Part shown: positions 43,441 through 53,196 of the stretch, piece by piece
How positions within the stretch are numbered: position 1 is the first letter of the stretch
Layout: each line of letters begins with the position of its first letter
Assembly (NCBI RefSeq): GCF_020193575.1
Contig: NZ_JADYVD010000012.1
Span: forward strand, 62,001-126,000
From: Ensifer sp. IC4062
Lineage (GTDB): Bacteria; Pseudomonadota; Alphaproteobacteria; Rhizobiales; Rhizobiaceae
Direction of reading: 5' to 3'
Length of the DNA: 64,000 bases
The notes under the pieces: generated by a model
Told to the model about the DNA's origin: nothing
Databases searched by the model: none
The model's input: the letters and a program-made list of their open reading frames with translations, nothing else
Program-made: the position numbers and the translations under genes

Positions 43441-43877
43441 TTGCGTGTCGTCCTTCCTGTGGGTTGCCTGGTTTCCTGGTGAGATTCCATGATCGACTTG
43501 AGCATCGCGAGGTCCTTTTCGACGGCCGCCGCATCGGCGGCGAACTCCTCGTCGCTCATGTCCGGCTGCCGGAGCAGGGTAAACATGACCTCTGCGCCTT
43601 CGCCGTTCGGCACTACACGTAACGCATTGTGCACCTTGAGCCCGCTTTCGAGCGTCACGAGATGGTCGACCACGCCGAGATCATTCTCCGGCGCAAAGCG
43701 CACACGCGCGTTGCCAAGCGGACCGGGCGCCATCCATTCGTCGCCGTCGCGGGTGAGGCCCGTGGAAAGCCCTGCGGCCCAAACCGGCATTTTCTCGTGA
43801 TCGGCCATGAAGGCATAGACCTCCCGCCAGTCACGCGCGATCGATGTGTGGATGATTTTTGCCGCCATGGTTGCCAT
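43437..43877 (-). CDS. SRPBCC-family protein
   Basis: 146 residues. Polyketide cyclase/START-like fold: AAKIIHTSIARDWREVYAFM, WMAPGPLGNARVRFAPENDL, GVVDHLVTLESGLKVHNALR. No catalytic motif to pin down a substrate. Transcribed first, with the VOC gene overlapping its end by four bases, so the two form an operon. The AraC gene lies upstream in the same direction. Confidence 0.85.
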   Translation of the reverse strand: MATMAAKIIHTSIARDWREVYAFMADHEKMPVWAAGLSTGLTRDGDEWMAPGPLGNARVRFAPENDLGVVDHLVTLESGLKVHNALRVVPNGEGAEVMFTLLRQPDMSDEEFAADAAAVEKDLAMLKSIMESHQETRQPTGRTTRK

Positions 43878-43991
43878 GCATTCGCTCCCTTTTGCGCCAC
43901 GGCTACCACGTTCCGAGGGGTTTCGTCTTGAACGGAACGGCCAACGACGGTCAGCGGCAAGGCCATTCTGGCGCTGCAGCGGGACTTAATA

Positions 43992-44831
43992 TTATCGTTC
44001 CGGATTAGTAGGTTGTCGAAAGTTTCTAGAGCCTTGCATCATGTATGCGAGCTGCCTCTGGATATCGCCGGGGCTCAATGACGTCAGTACCTTCGCCTCG
44101 CGGCTGAGATGCGCCTGATCGGCATAGCCTGCCTCGAGTGCGAGCGTCGCCAATGTGGATTGCGGCGAGGTGCGGCAAGCGACGAGGAAGCGCTGCAGCC
44201 GAAGGATGCGGTCGAGGGTCTTGGCGCCGTAGCCGAAATGCTCGCGACAGCGACGACGTAGCGTCCGTTCGCTGGTTCCTGTTTCTTGCACGAGCACGCG
44301 GATTGGTTCTACGGAGCTCAACCGGTCGTTTTCGAGAAGCGCGACACAGGCGGCGATCTCGGCCGATTGCGGCTTCACCATGGGAAGCCTGCCTTGCAGG
44401 GCCGCGCGAAGAACGGCAATCCGGGCCGCGGCATCCGTCGCTTCCGCTATCTGCGCTTCCAGCGCGCGTGCCGCGCGGCCCCAGAATGCGTCGAGCGGAA
44501 CCGTTTTGCCGGTGATTGCGTCAAGCGGCGTGTGCAGCCAGGAGACGGCCGAACCCATGCGGAAGCGCGCGCCGACGACGGTTTCGCCGGCGACGAGTTC
44601 GGGAAAGGCTGCAACCTTGTCCGGCCCGACGACGGCAAGACCGCCGTAAATCCAGATAATATCGACACAGCCATCCGGCACCACCGCAACCCGCGCCGGT
44701 TCGTGCAAGCGGTGCGTCCAGAAGCACTTCACGTCGCCCGCCAACGCGCCTGATGACGCCTGCTCGCGATAAATACCTCGGCTTTGGGCGAGGCCGGGAC
44801 GGTCGGATTGGTCTTGGGTAATTTCCTTCAT
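43992..44831 (-). CDS. AraC-family transcriptional regulator
   Basis: 279 residues. The N-terminal ~150 residues form a DUF6597-like sensor (RVAVVPDGCVDIIWIYGGLA). The C-terminal AraC double helix-turn-helix runs from about residue 170 (IRVLVQETGTSERTLRRRCR, EHFGYGAKTLDRILRLQRFL, LEAGYADQAHLSREAKVLTS). It is upstream of the SRPBCC-VOC pair on the same strand, with 115 bases between, and is a likely regulator of them. Confidence 0.9.
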   Translation of the reverse strand: MKEITQDQSDRPGLAQSRGIYREQASSGALAGDVKCFWTHRLHEPARVAVVPDGCVDIIWIYGGLAVVGPDKVAAFPELVAGETVVGARFRMGSAVSWLHTPLDAITGKTVPLDAFWGRAARALEAQIAEATDAAARIAVLRAALQGRLPMVKPQSAEIAACVALLENDRLSSVEPIRVLVQETGTSERTLRRRCREHFGYGAKTLDRILRLQRFLVACRTSPQSTLATLALEAGYADQAHLSREAKVLTSLSPGDIQRQLAYMMQGSRNFRQPTNPER

Positions 44832-44955
44832 GCGGCGCGATCCGTCCTACAAAGCTCTTTGGATCTTACACCGGAAATCGGGCACTAGCGTGCAGGCAAA
44901 ATGCAACGGGTGCGCGACCTGGACGTTTCGACGCAACGTGCATTGGGGCGCAAAC

Positions 44956-44969
44956 TTGACGCAGATCAA
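44956..44969. promoter_or_regulatory. FixK/FNR-type box before the fixI remnant
   Basis: TTGACGCAGATCAA matches the anaerobox with one change in the left half (TTGAC-N4-ATCAA). It lies about 115 bases before the first recognisable fixI codons, where the start of a fixGHIS-type operon would be expected. Confidence 0.65.
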
Positions 44970-45084
44970 GGTTTGGCGCGGCCAGATCCGGCAAAAGCGG
45001 CTCGAAGCAAGCCATTTTCGGATTCCCATAAATGCGTCCCCAGCCTGTCACCAAAGCTGCGTCCGTCAAACGGCTCGAGGCCGA

Positions 45085-46875
45085 ACTCGGCGATGATCGC
45101 GGCGCCGGCGATGATCTATGCGGGACGGTTCTTCTATCAGTCGGCCTGGAATGCGCTTCGCCATGGCCGCACCAACATGGATGTGCCGATCGCGCTAACG
45201 GTGACGCTTTCCTACGGCATGTCGCTCCATGAGACGATCGGCCATGGCGCGCACGCCTGGTTCGACGCCTCGGTGACGCTGCTTTTCTTCCTGCTGATCG
45301 GCCGCACGCTGGATCACATGATGCGTGGGCGCGCGCGCTCGGCGATCAGCGGCCTTGCCCGGCTCTCCGCGCGGCGCCACGGTCGTCAACCCTGACGGCT
45401 CGCGTGACTTCGTCCGGTCGATGAGATCAAGCCCGGCGAGCGCCTGCTCGTTGCCGCCGGCGAGCGCATTCCGGTCGATGGGCGCGTGCTTTCGGGAGCG
45501 AGCGATCTCGACCGCTCGGTCGTCAACGGCGAAAGCGCGCCGGTCGCGGTGAGTGCGGGCGACGCCGTGCAGGCCGGCACGCTCAATCTAACCGGCCCGC
45601 TGACGCTCGAGGCGACGGCGGCGGCGCGCGACTCGTTCCTAGCCGAGATCATGGGGCTGATGGAGGCCGCCGAAGGGGGTAGGGCGCGTTATCGTCGTAT
45701 CGCCGACCGTGCCGCGCGCTATTATTCACCGGCCGTCCACCTGTTGGCGCTGCTTTCCTTCATCGGCTGGATGCTGGTCGAAGGCGATGTTCGCCATGCG
45801 ATGCTGATCGCGGTTGCGGTTCTCATCATCACTTGCCCCTGCGCCCTCGGCCTTGCGGTGCCGGTGGTTCAGGTCGTTGCCGCCGGCCCGGCTGTTCCAG
45901 GGTGGTGTCATGGTCAAGGACGGATCGGCGATGGAGCGCCTTGCCGAAATCGACACGGTGCTGCTCGACAAGACCGGCACGGTCACTGTGGGCGAGCCGC
46001 GACTCGTCAATGCGGGCGAGGTCGACCCGCGTGCGCTCGCGACCGCCGCCGCACTCGCTCTCCATTCACGCCATCCGATTGCGACAGCGCTGCATGAGGC
46101 GACGGGCGCGGTGCAGCCGCTCGTCGGCGAGATCCGCGAAGTACCGGGCGCCGGAATCGAGGCTGAGACGAGCGATGGCGTCTACCGGCTCGGCAGTCGC
46201 GTCTTTGCCTGTGGCGGCGCCGGTGCGGCCAGCGGCCAGTCGGAAGCGATCCTGTCGCTGGATCGCCGCGAGCTTGCCTGCTTCCGCTCGAGGCCCGGCT
46301 ACGTCCCGCTGCCCGCGAAAGCGTCGACGCCCTCTCGCGCCTTGGGCTTACGACGGGCATCCTTTCGGGCGACCGCGAGCCGGTCGTCGCCGCGCTTGCC
46401 CGTAGGCTCGGGATTGCAAGATGGCGCGCAGAGCTTTCGCCGCGCGGCAAGGTAGAGGCCTGTGCGGCTGCTGCCGAAGGAAGGCATAGGGTTCTGATGG
46501 TCGGCGACGGTATCAACGACGCGCCGGCCCTTCGGGCGGCGTCTCGATGGCGCCCGCGACCGCCGCAGATGTCGGGCGGCAGGCCGCGGATTTCGTCTTC
46601 ATGCATCAGAGCCTCCACGCCGTTCCCTTCGCCATCGAAACGTCGCGTCGCGCCGGCCGGCTGATCCGGCAGAATTCGCGCTGGCGATCGGCTACAACGT
46701 TATCGCCGTGCCAGTCGCGATTCTCGGCTATGCGACGCCGCTTGTTGCCGCCATCGCCATGTCGACTTCATCGCTGATCGTGGTGTTCAATGCTCTGCGG
46801 CTGAAGGGGGGTGGTACCGCCTCGGCTCCGGCAGCGCCTGCGGCGGGGCTGCGGCCGGCCAGGAGCGCGCCATGA
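45085..46875 (+). pseudogene. fixI: fixI remnant (copper-type P-ATPase for cbb3 oxidase assembly)
   Basis: Fragments in changing frames follow FixI order: MIAAPAMIYAGRFFYQSAWN with RTNMDVPIALTVTLSYGMSL and LLFFLLIGRTLDHMM; then [14 protein letters not shown]; then [20 protein letters not shown] and [20 protein letters not shown]; then [19 protein letters not shown]; then [16 protein letters not shown]; then a last segment with [28 protein letters not shown] and GDGINDAP motifs survive but at least five frameshifts (near 45395, 45420, 45890, 46310 and 46540) break it, and the metal-binding N-terminus is gone. The end overlaps fixS by ATGA, as in intact operons. Confidence 0.9.
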
Positions 46876-47023
46876 ACACGCTCATCTATCTCATCCCGAT
46901 CGCGCTCTTCCTCGGAGGCTCGGGCCTCGCGGCTTGGCGCCGAAGAGCGGGCAGTACGAAGACCTGGACGGAGCCTCTTGGCGTGTCCTTGATGACGGCG
47001 ACGGCAAGCCTGAAAAGGATTGA
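46872..47023 (+). pseudogene. fixS: fixS remnant (cbb3 oxidase maturation protein)
   Basis: ATG 46872 behind AGGAG gives [20 protein letters not shown], the FixS membrane helix. A frameshift near 46930 changes phase, and the second half continues as KSGQYEDLDGASWRVLDDGD, the conserved FixS tail, ending at TGA 47021. A few bases between helix and tail are missing compared with intact FixS. Confidence 0.88.
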
Positions 47024-47199
47024 ATTTATCAGCAGTGGCTTGTCGTAAATCGATTTGAGTGCCAAAAGAACTCCGCCGCCGCATGTCCCAGCCGCCCATC
47101 CTCTTCCGGACCGGCCAAGCATGCGCAGATCAATATCGAGGGGCTATCCCGCGCGTCTGTTCGGATCGTGGCGGCTCTTCTTCCAACGGAGGCAATCAC

Positions 47200-48630
47200 G
47201 TGTCACAGGCGGAAATCGGGCTTATCGGCCTCGGCGTCATGGGGTCGAACCTCGCGCTCAATATTGCTGAAAAAGGCAACAAGATCGCGGTGTTCAACCG
47301 CACGGTCGAAGCGACGCGCAAGTTCTATGCCGAAGCCGGCGCGCTCAAGGAGCAGATCGTTCCCTGCGATACGATCGACGAGTTTGTCGCCGCGATCCGC
47401 CCGCCGCGGCCGATCATCATCATGATCAAGGCCGGTGAGCCCGTTGACCAGCAGATGGAAATTCTGAAGCCCTATCTCGCCAAGGGCGACATCATGATCG
47501 ATGCGGGCAATGCCAATTTCCGTGACACGATGCGCCGCTTCGAGGCGCTGAAGGACTCGGGCCTCACCTTCATCGGCATGGGCGTGTCGGGCGGCGAGGA
47601 GGGCGCGCGCCATGGTCCGTCGATCATGGTCGGCGGCACGGAAGAGTCGTACCGCCGCGTCGAGAAGGTGCTGACCTCGATTGCCGCGAAATACGAGAAC
47701 GACCCTTGCGTCGCCTGGCTCGGTGAAAATGGCGCCGGCCACTTCGTCAAGACGATCCACAACGGCATCGAATATGCCGACATGCAGATGATTGCCGAAA
47801 TCTATGGCATCCTGCGCGACGGCCTGAAGATGAGCGCCGCCGAGATCGGCGACGTCTTCGGCGCCTGGAACAAGGGTCGGCTCAACTCCTATCTGATCGA
47901 GATCACCGAAAAGGTGCTGAAAGCCGCCGATCCCTTGACCGGCAAGCCGATCGTCGACCTGATCCTCGACAAGGCCGGCCAGAAGGGCACGGGCAAATGG
48001 TCTGTCATCGAGGCGCAGAACATGGGAGTTCCGGCGACCGGCATCGAAGCGGCCGTCGCCGCCCGCAGCATTTCCTCGATGAAGGAAGAGCGCGAAGCAG
48101 CCGAGAAGATCCTCGGCCTGCCGGCGGTCGGCGACTTCACCGTGGCCGACAGGGACGCCTTCCTCAAGGATCTCGAAAACGCGCTGCTCGCCGCCAAGAT
48201 CGGCGCCTATGCCCAAGGCTTCGCGGTGATGTCGGCCGCCTCGAAGGAGTTCGGCTGGAACTTGCCAATGCCGACGATCGCAAAAATCTGGCGCGCCGGC
48301 TGCATCATCCGCTCGCAGTTCCTTGACGAGATCACTACGGCCTTCACCAAGGCGCCGGATGCCGCCAACCTGATCGTGACGCCCGCCTTTGCAGCGATGG
48401 TCAAGGAAACGGATGCAGCGCTCCGCCGTGTCGTTTCCGCCGCCGTGCTCGGCGGCCTGCCGGTGCCGGCGCTCGCCTCCGCACTCGGCTATTTCGACAG
48501 CTATCGCCGCGCTCGCGGCACGGCCAACGTCATCCAGGCGCAGCGCGACTTCTTCGGCGCCCACGGCTTCGACCGCGTCGATGGTGCCGACAGCCACCAC
48601 GGCCCTTGGGGCAGCGGATTGAACGCATAA
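47200..48630 (+). CDS. gnd: 6-phosphogluconate dehydrogenase (decarboxylating)
   Basis: 476 residues from GTG 47200, behind GGAGG; the open frame reaches back to 47059 but that is leader. NADP-binding GLGVMGSNLALNIAEKG, catalytic GHFVKTIHNGIEYADMQMIA with the Lys, and the C-terminal AQRDFFGAHGFDRVDG are canonical. It catalyses the oxidative decarboxylation of 6-phosphogluconate to ribulose 5-phosphate. Monocistronic; a GGGGCGGC/GCCGCCCC hairpin with a weak T-run follows at about 48658. Confidence 0.96.
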   Translation: MSQAEIGLIGLGVMGSNLALNIAEKGNKIAVFNRTVEATRKFYAEAGALKEQIVPCDTIDEFVAAIRPPRPIIIMIKAGEPVDQQMEILKPYLAKGDIMIDAGNANFRDTMRRFEALKDSGLTFIGMGVSGGEEGARHGPSIMVGGTEESYRRVEKVLTSIAAKYENDPCVAWLGENGAGHFVKTIHNGIEYADMQMIAEIYGILRDGLKMSAAEIGDVFGAWNKGRLNSYLIEITEKVLKAADPLTGKPIVDLILDKAGQKGTGKWSVIEAQNMGVPATGIEAAVAARSISSMKEEREAAEKILGLPAVGDFTVADRDAFLKDLENALLAAKIGAYAQGFAVMSAASKEFGWNLPMPTIAKIWRAGCIIRSQFLDEITTAFTKAPDAANLIVTPAFAAMVKETDAALRRVVSAAVLGGLPVPALASALGYFDSYRRARGTANVIQAQRDFFGAHGFDRVDGADSHHGPWGSGLNA

Positions 48631-48755
48631 GACCGGATCGGTCTTGGTGTAAAGGATGGGGCGGCCGTCGCCGCCGCCCCTCTAAACTTTTGAAACTGCG
48701 CAATTCCGGACGGAATTGCCCTCAATTCCATCCAGAAATCCGTCGAAATACCAGC

Positions 48756-49022
48756 ATGAAGTTCAAAGTCATCGACGGCGGCAAAGCCAATGAAGCCATG
48801 TCCGCCGATAAACCAAATGTCCGCGTCGAAGCGGAGCGACGGATAAAGGCAATCGGCTACGAGCAATGGCGGGTTCGCAGCCTCGCAACCGGCTCGCCGA
48901 TTCCGAGCTCCATCCAATATCTAAAGATACAGATCGAATTCGTTGCCGAGAAACTCGAGCTGCTCAATCCTATTCCCGGTGATTTCACCGACGACAAGTA
49001 CTGGCCGACTATCGGCGCGTGA
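48756..49022 (+). CDS. Small hypothetical protein
   Basis: 88 residues from ATG 48756 (MKFKVIDGGKANEAMSADKP). Charged, soluble, with a helical middle (VRVEAERRIKAIGYEQWRVR) and an end in LLNPIPGDFTDDKYWPTIGA. No family recognised. It follows gnd by 125 bases in the same direction. Confidence 0.65.
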   Translation: MKFKVIDGGKANEAMSADKPNVRVEAERRIKAIGYEQWRVRSLATGSPIPSSIQYLKIQIEFVAEKLELLNPIPGDFTDDKYWPTIGA

Positions 49023-49162
49023 TGAGCGCGCCTGCGCAGGCAGGTCCCGCTATTTGGTTGGCGTGCTCTCGCCTGGAGTGCCTGCCGCTTCCGGGCCAGT
49101 GAGGCGTCGCGACAATCAAAGCCGAAGCGAACGGCGCAGAGAGATACTGTCGGCCATCTCTG

Positions 49163-50224
49163 CTACACCTTCCGCGACTTCGATACGGGCCGCTGGAATT
49201 CCGGCTGGCTGAGGCTTTGCAGCGTCTCGGGCGGCTTACCTTCGATGTGGCCGATCACAGCCTTGGCGAGCTCGCGACCGGCAAGCCGGATGTCCTCGTA
49301 CATGGTCATGACTTCGGGGCGCAGCCAGCGCAGGAAATCGCTCGGCGCCTTGGTGACCATGTCCACATCCTGGCCGACTTTCTTGCCTGCCGATTCGATC
49401 GCCGCGATCAACGCAATCGCTCCGGAGCCGCTGCCGGATACGATGCCGTCCGGGGCGTCAACCGAGCGCATCAGTTGCTCGAAGGCGTCGCGGATGGCGA
49501 CGAGGCTGTGATCGATGTTGACGTGGTGGAAGCTCACCGCCTCCGCACCGAAATCCTTAAGCCCGCGCTCGAAGCCGGTGCGCATGTGGGAATGGAAAGT
49601 GAGGTTCGGCGGCGGCTCCAATAGCACGAGCCGGCGGCGGCCGCATTCGGTGAGCCGACGCACCGCCTCATAGGCGAAACGTTCGTTATCGAAGTCATGG
49701 AAGGGATGGACAATCCCCATTTCCGTGCGGCCATGGGTGACAAAGGGCAGGTGGCGCTCGGTCATCAGCGTGACGCGCGCATCGTGCGGCTCCGTCCGCG
49801 AGATGATTACGCCGTCGGCCGCGCCCGTATCAAGGATATACCGGATTGGCCCCAGAGGATCCTTTGTGGAGCTGTAAGGGGTTACCACCAGATGATATGG
49901 CGTGCCGGCGAGGATTTCGGTGATGCCGACGACCATGGGGCTGGTGATGCCCATGATCTCTTCCTCCAGCGTCAGCACGAGGCTGATGACATTGGTCTTG
50001 CCGGTCCTAAGGCGCACGCCGGCACGGTTCGGCTGGTAGCCGATCTGCTTGGCGACGAGGCGCACCCTTTCCTTGGTTTCGGCGCCAATATCGGGCGCAT
50101 CCTTCAATGCTCGGGATACCGTGGTGATCCCAAGACCGGTCATGAAGGCGATCGTTTTCAGCGTCGGCCTGGCGCCGGCTGGCGGCGGCACTGTCGCCGC
50201 CCTATTCTTCGTCTTGCCTTCCAT
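49163..50224 (-). CDS. LacI-family repressor of the sugar operon
   Basis: 353 residues from ATG 50224. The helix-turn-helix and hinge are at residues ~20-70 (PTLKTIAFMTGLGITTVSRA, LKDAPDIGAETKERVRLVAK, QIGYQPNRAGVRLRTGKTNV), followed by a periplasmic-binding-like effector domain. Divergent from the ABC transporter gene at 50742. Two similar palindromes in between (50391-50404, 50714-50723) are probable operators, one near each unit. Confidence 0.92.
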   Translation of the reverse strand: MEGKTKNRAATVPPPAGARPTLKTIAFMTGLGITTVSRALKDAPDIGAETKERVRLVAKQIGYQPNRAGVRLRTGKTNVISLVLTLEEEIMGITSPMVVGITEILAGTPYHLVVTPYSSTKDPLGPIRYILDTGAADGVIISRTEPHDARVTLMTERHLPFVTHGRTEMGIVHPFHDFDNERFAYEAVRRLTECGRRRLVLLEPPPNLTFHSHMRTGFERGLKDFGAEAVSFHHVNIDHSLVAIRDAFEQLMRSVDAPDGIVSGSGSGAIALIAAIESAGKKVGQDVDMVTKAPSDFLRWLRPEVMTMYEDIRLAGRELAKAVIGHIEGKPPETLQSLSQPEFQRPVSKSRKV

Positions 50225-50390
50225 CCCCGTCACCCAGCCCCGTCCCCTTTTGAGACCTTTGCGTGAACCGCCACGATCAAGCGCCCACTTGACCCGCAGC
50301 GTCGATACGAACACGTCCGATCCGGTTCCGCCTTATATACGAATTGTGACCGGTGGCCAGATTTGTCGGAGCGGTGTCGCGGGACGAAAT

Positions 50391-50404
50391 CTGTAACGAT
50401 ACAG
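50391..50404. promoter_or_regulatory. Probable LacI-family operator, repressor side
   Basis: CTGTAACGATACAG is a near-perfect palindrome with the CG centre usual for LacI-family sites. It shares the TGTAACG core with the site at 50714-50723 and lies 167 bases upstream of the repressor start. Confidence 0.6.
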
Positions 50405-50713
50405 TAGCGATGTCGAGCATTTTCGTTGCTGCGCTGCGAAGAACATAACCATATGGTTGAATCCCGCACTTGCGAAGCGAGATGCTGCATTTGCGAAGCC
50501 GTCTTCGAATGCCCAGCAATCTATTTTGACCCAAAAATCCCTCGAATCAAAGCGTTATGGGGGAGGATGGGAGCTCGTACGGCTGCATCGAGGGTCGCAT
50601 GTTGTCTTCTTTGAAGTGACGCCTGTTACACGTGTTAGGAGAGCAGGAAATAATATCCGGAATTATCCGTTGTGGGTGTTGCGTCGGAAAATCGTTTGAA
50701 CTAAGTTTTTACG

Positions 50714-50723
50714 GTAACGTTAC
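50714..50723. promoter_or_regulatory. Probable LacI-family operator, transporter side
   Basis: GTAACGTTAC (in the context ACGGTAACGTTACAGT) is a perfect palindrome with a central CG. It ends 18 bases before the binding-protein ATG and sits against the ribosome site GGGAGGAG, so repressor binding would block early transcription. Confidence 0.65.
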
Positions 50724-50741
50724 AGTGAGGGAGGAGAACTC

Positions 50742-51977
50742 ATGAAATTGCGTTCCATGGCCGCCGCATTGGCCGCAACCGTCGCCCTGCCGCTCGGCGT
50801 GGCCAATGCCGCCGATCTGGAGGTCACGCATTGGTGGACCTCCGGCGGTGAAGCCGCGGCGGTCGCCGAACTGGCCAAGGCATTCGACGCGACCGGCAAC
50901 AAGTGGGTCGACGGCGCAATCGCCGGCTCAGGCGGGACGGCGCGTCCGATCATGATCAGCCGCATCACCGGCGGCGATCCGATGGCTGCGACCCAGTTCA
51001 ATCACGGCCGTCAGGCTGAGGAGCTCGTGCAGTCGGGTTTGATGCGTGATCTGACCGATGTCGCCGAGCGCGAGAACTGGAAGGAGATCGTCAAGCCGGC
51101 AAGCTTGCTTGAGTCCTGCACCATTGAGGGCAAGATCTATTGCGCGCCCGTCAACATCCATTCCTGGCAGTGGCTGTGGCTTTCGAATGCGGCTTTCAAG
51201 CAGGCCGGCGTGCCCGTGCCGAAGAACTGGGATGAATTCGTCGCGGCAGCACCGGCGCTGGAAAAGGCCGGCATCGTGCCGCTCGCCGTTGGCGGCCAGC
51301 CGTGGCAGGCAGCAGGTGCCTTTGACGTGCTGATGGTGGCGATCGCCGGGAAAGACACGTTCGAGAAGGTCTTCGCCCAGAAGGACGAGGAAGTGGCTGC
51401 AGGTCCGGAGATCGCCAAGGTCTTCAAGGCTGCCGACGATGCGCGTCGCATGTCGAAGGGCAGCAATGTTCAAGACTGGAACCAGGCAACCAACCTCGTC
51501 ATCACCGGCAAGGCCGGCGGCCAGATCATGGGTGACTGGGCCCAGGGCGAGTTCCAGCTTGCTGGCCAGAAGGCCGGTGTGGATTATACCTGCCTTCCGG
51601 GGCTCGGCGTCAACGAGGTGATCTCGACCGGTGGTGACGCATTCTACTTCCCGCTGCTGGAGGATGAGGAAAAGTCGAAGGCGCAGGAGGCGTTGGCATC
51701 GACCCTGCTGAAGCCGGAGACGCAGGTTGCTTTCAACCTGAAGAAGGGTTCGCTGCCGGTGCGTGGCGACGTCGACCTCGCAACCGCAAATGATTGTATG
51801 AAGAAGGGGCTCGATATCCTTGCCAAGGGTAATGTGATCAAGGGCACTGACCAGCTTCTGTCTGCCGACAGCCAGAAGCAGAAGGAGGACCTTTTCTCCG
51901 AGTTCTTTGCAAACCCGTCGATGACGCCGGAGGATGCGCAGAAGCGCTTCGCTGAGATCATCGCGGCGGCGGACTGA
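50742..51977 (+). CDS. Sugar ABC transporter substrate-binding protein
   Basis: 411 residues of the extracellular solute-binding family 1. Signal peptide MKLRSMAAALAATVALPLGV with cleavage after ANA; mature start ADLEVTHWWTSGGEAAA. Features include INARGE-like HSWQWLWLSNAAFKQAG and GQIMGDWAQGEFQLAG. Operon context (beta-mannosidase, mannose/lyxose isomerase) suggests a beta-mannoside or related sugar; not proven. Followed by a strong hairpin at 51993-52014 before the permease genes. Confidence 0.93.
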   Translation: MKLRSMAAALAATVALPLGVANAADLEVTHWWTSGGEAAAVAELAKAFDATGNKWVDGAIAGSGGTARPIMISRITGGDPMAATQFNHGRQAEELVQSGLMRDLTDVAERENWKEIVKPASLLESCTIEGKIYCAPVNIHSWQWLWLSNAAFKQAGVPVPKNWDEFVAAAPALEKAGIVPLAVGGQPWQAAGAFDVLMVAIAGKDTFEKVFAQKDEEVAAGPEIAKVFKAADDARRMSKGSNVQDWNQATNLVITGKAGGQIMGDWAQGEFQLAGQKAGVDYTCLPGLGVNEVISTGGDAFYFPLLEDEEKSKAQEALASTLLKPETQVAFNLKKGSLPVRGDVDLATANDCMKKGLDILAKGNVIKGTDQLLSADSQKQKEDLFSEFFANPSMTPEDAQKRFAEIIAAAD

Positions 51978-52287
51978 TAGTCGTCGCCTGAAGGCCCCGC
52001 GCACGCGCGGGGCCGCCCTCATGCCCATTCGGTACGACGCGTTCGCGCCGGGCGCCCGTGACGATGTCTGCTGGCATCGCACGCGAGGAGCATCCCCGCT
52101 TTCAAGCTGAATTGCGATGCGGATAAGATGTTCCAGAATCAAAGCGTTCTGAGCGTTGTTATATGTTCGCATGAACGCGGAGTGCCAAGCAGGGGGCCAT
52201 TACGATGGTGAGGCGGCCGCGTATCGGCAGCGTATTTTCGCTGTGAGTACCGCCCATCGAATACGTTGCAGTTCCGGAGGAGCAAAC
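51978..52287 (+). other. Intercistronic region with mRNA hairpin
   Basis: 310 bases. GGCCCCGCGC/GCGCGGGGCC (51993-52002 and 52005-52014) is a perfect stem soon after the binding-protein stop, with no T-run. Such hairpins typically stabilise the binding-protein message and lower permease expression. No gene recognised in the rest; GGAGG precedes the permease ATG. Confidence 0.6.
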
Positions 52288-53196
52288 ATGACAGGCCAGA
52301 CACGCGGCTCGGCTCGCCCGAATCAGTGGTTGCGGAACCTGAATGCGAAAATCGCCTCTATTCCGATGATCCTGACAGCCGTGGTCATCTTCGTCGGCGG
52401 CACAGCCTGGACGGTTCTCTATTCCTTCACAAACTCGAAGCTGCTGCCAAGGCTTTCCTTCGTCGGCCTCGACCAATATGAGCGGCTGTGGGCCGCACCG
52501 CGTTGGCTCGTCTCGATAGAGAATCTCGCCATCTACGGCTTTTTCTCACTGATTTTCAGCCTCGTGATCGGTTTTGTGCTCGCCGCACTGATGGACCAGA
52601 AGATCCGCTTCGAGAATACATTCCGAACGATCATGCTCTACCCCTTCGCCCTGTCGTTCATCGTCACGGGCTTGGTCTGGCAGTGGCTGCTCAATCCGCA
52701 GTACGGAATACAGTCTATCGTGCGGTCCCTTGGCTGGACGAACTTCAACTTCGACCCGCTCTACAATTCCGACATCGTCATTTACGGCATTCTGATCGCA
52801 GCGCTCTGGCAGGGCACCGGCCTTGTCATGTGCCTGATGCTTGCCGGTCTGCGCGGCATCGACGAGGACATCTGGAAGGCTGCGCGGGTGGATGGCATCC
52901 CGATGTGGAAGACCTATGTGCTCATCATAATCCCGATGATGCGCGGCGTCTTCATCACGACGCTCGTCATTATCGCGAGCGGCATCGTCAAGGTCTACGA
53001 CCTCGTCGTGGCCCAGACGAGCGGCGGTCCCGGCATCGCCTCCGAAGTGCCTGCCAAATACGTCTACGATTACATGTTCCAGGCCCAGAATCTGGGGCAG
53101 GGCTTTGCCGCCTCCACCATGATGCTCGTGACCGTCGCGATCATCATCGTGCCATGGGCGTATCTGGAATTCGGAGGAGGTCGCAAGCGTGCTTAA
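52288..53196 (+). CDS. Sugar ABC transporter permease (MalF type)
   Basis: 302 residues from ATG 52288, behind GGAGG. Six membrane segments, starting with IPMILTAVVIFVGGTAWTVL. EAA loop: DIWKAARVDGIPMWKTYVLI, then IPMMRG. Overlaps the next permease gene by eight bases. Partner of the MalG-type permease and the ATPase that follow. Confidence 0.93.
   Translation: MTGQTRGSARPNQWLRNLNAKIASIPMILTAVVIFVGGTAWTVLYSFTNSKLLPRLSFVGLDQYERLWAAPRWLVSIENLAIYGFFSLIFSLVIGFVLAALMDQKIRFENTFRTIMLYPFALSFIVTGLVWQWLLNPQYGIQSIVRSLGWTNFNFDPLYNSDIVIYGILIAALWQGTGLVMCLMLAGLRGIDEDIWKAARVDGIPMWKTYVLIIIPMMRGVFITTLVIIASGIVKVYDLVVAQTSGGPGIASEVPAKYVYDYMFQAQNLGQGFAASTMMLVTVAIIIVPWAYLEFGGGRKRA

Larger units (their letters stand above)
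50225..50741. promoter_or_regulatory. Divergent regulatory region of the sugar operon
   Basis: 517 bases between repressor and transporter. It holds two operator-like palindromes (listed separately). Two short overlapping frames (50426-50614 and 50457-50699) have no family resemblance and are considered non-coding. A CACGTG palindrome near 50630 is of unknown meaning. Confidence 0.55.
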
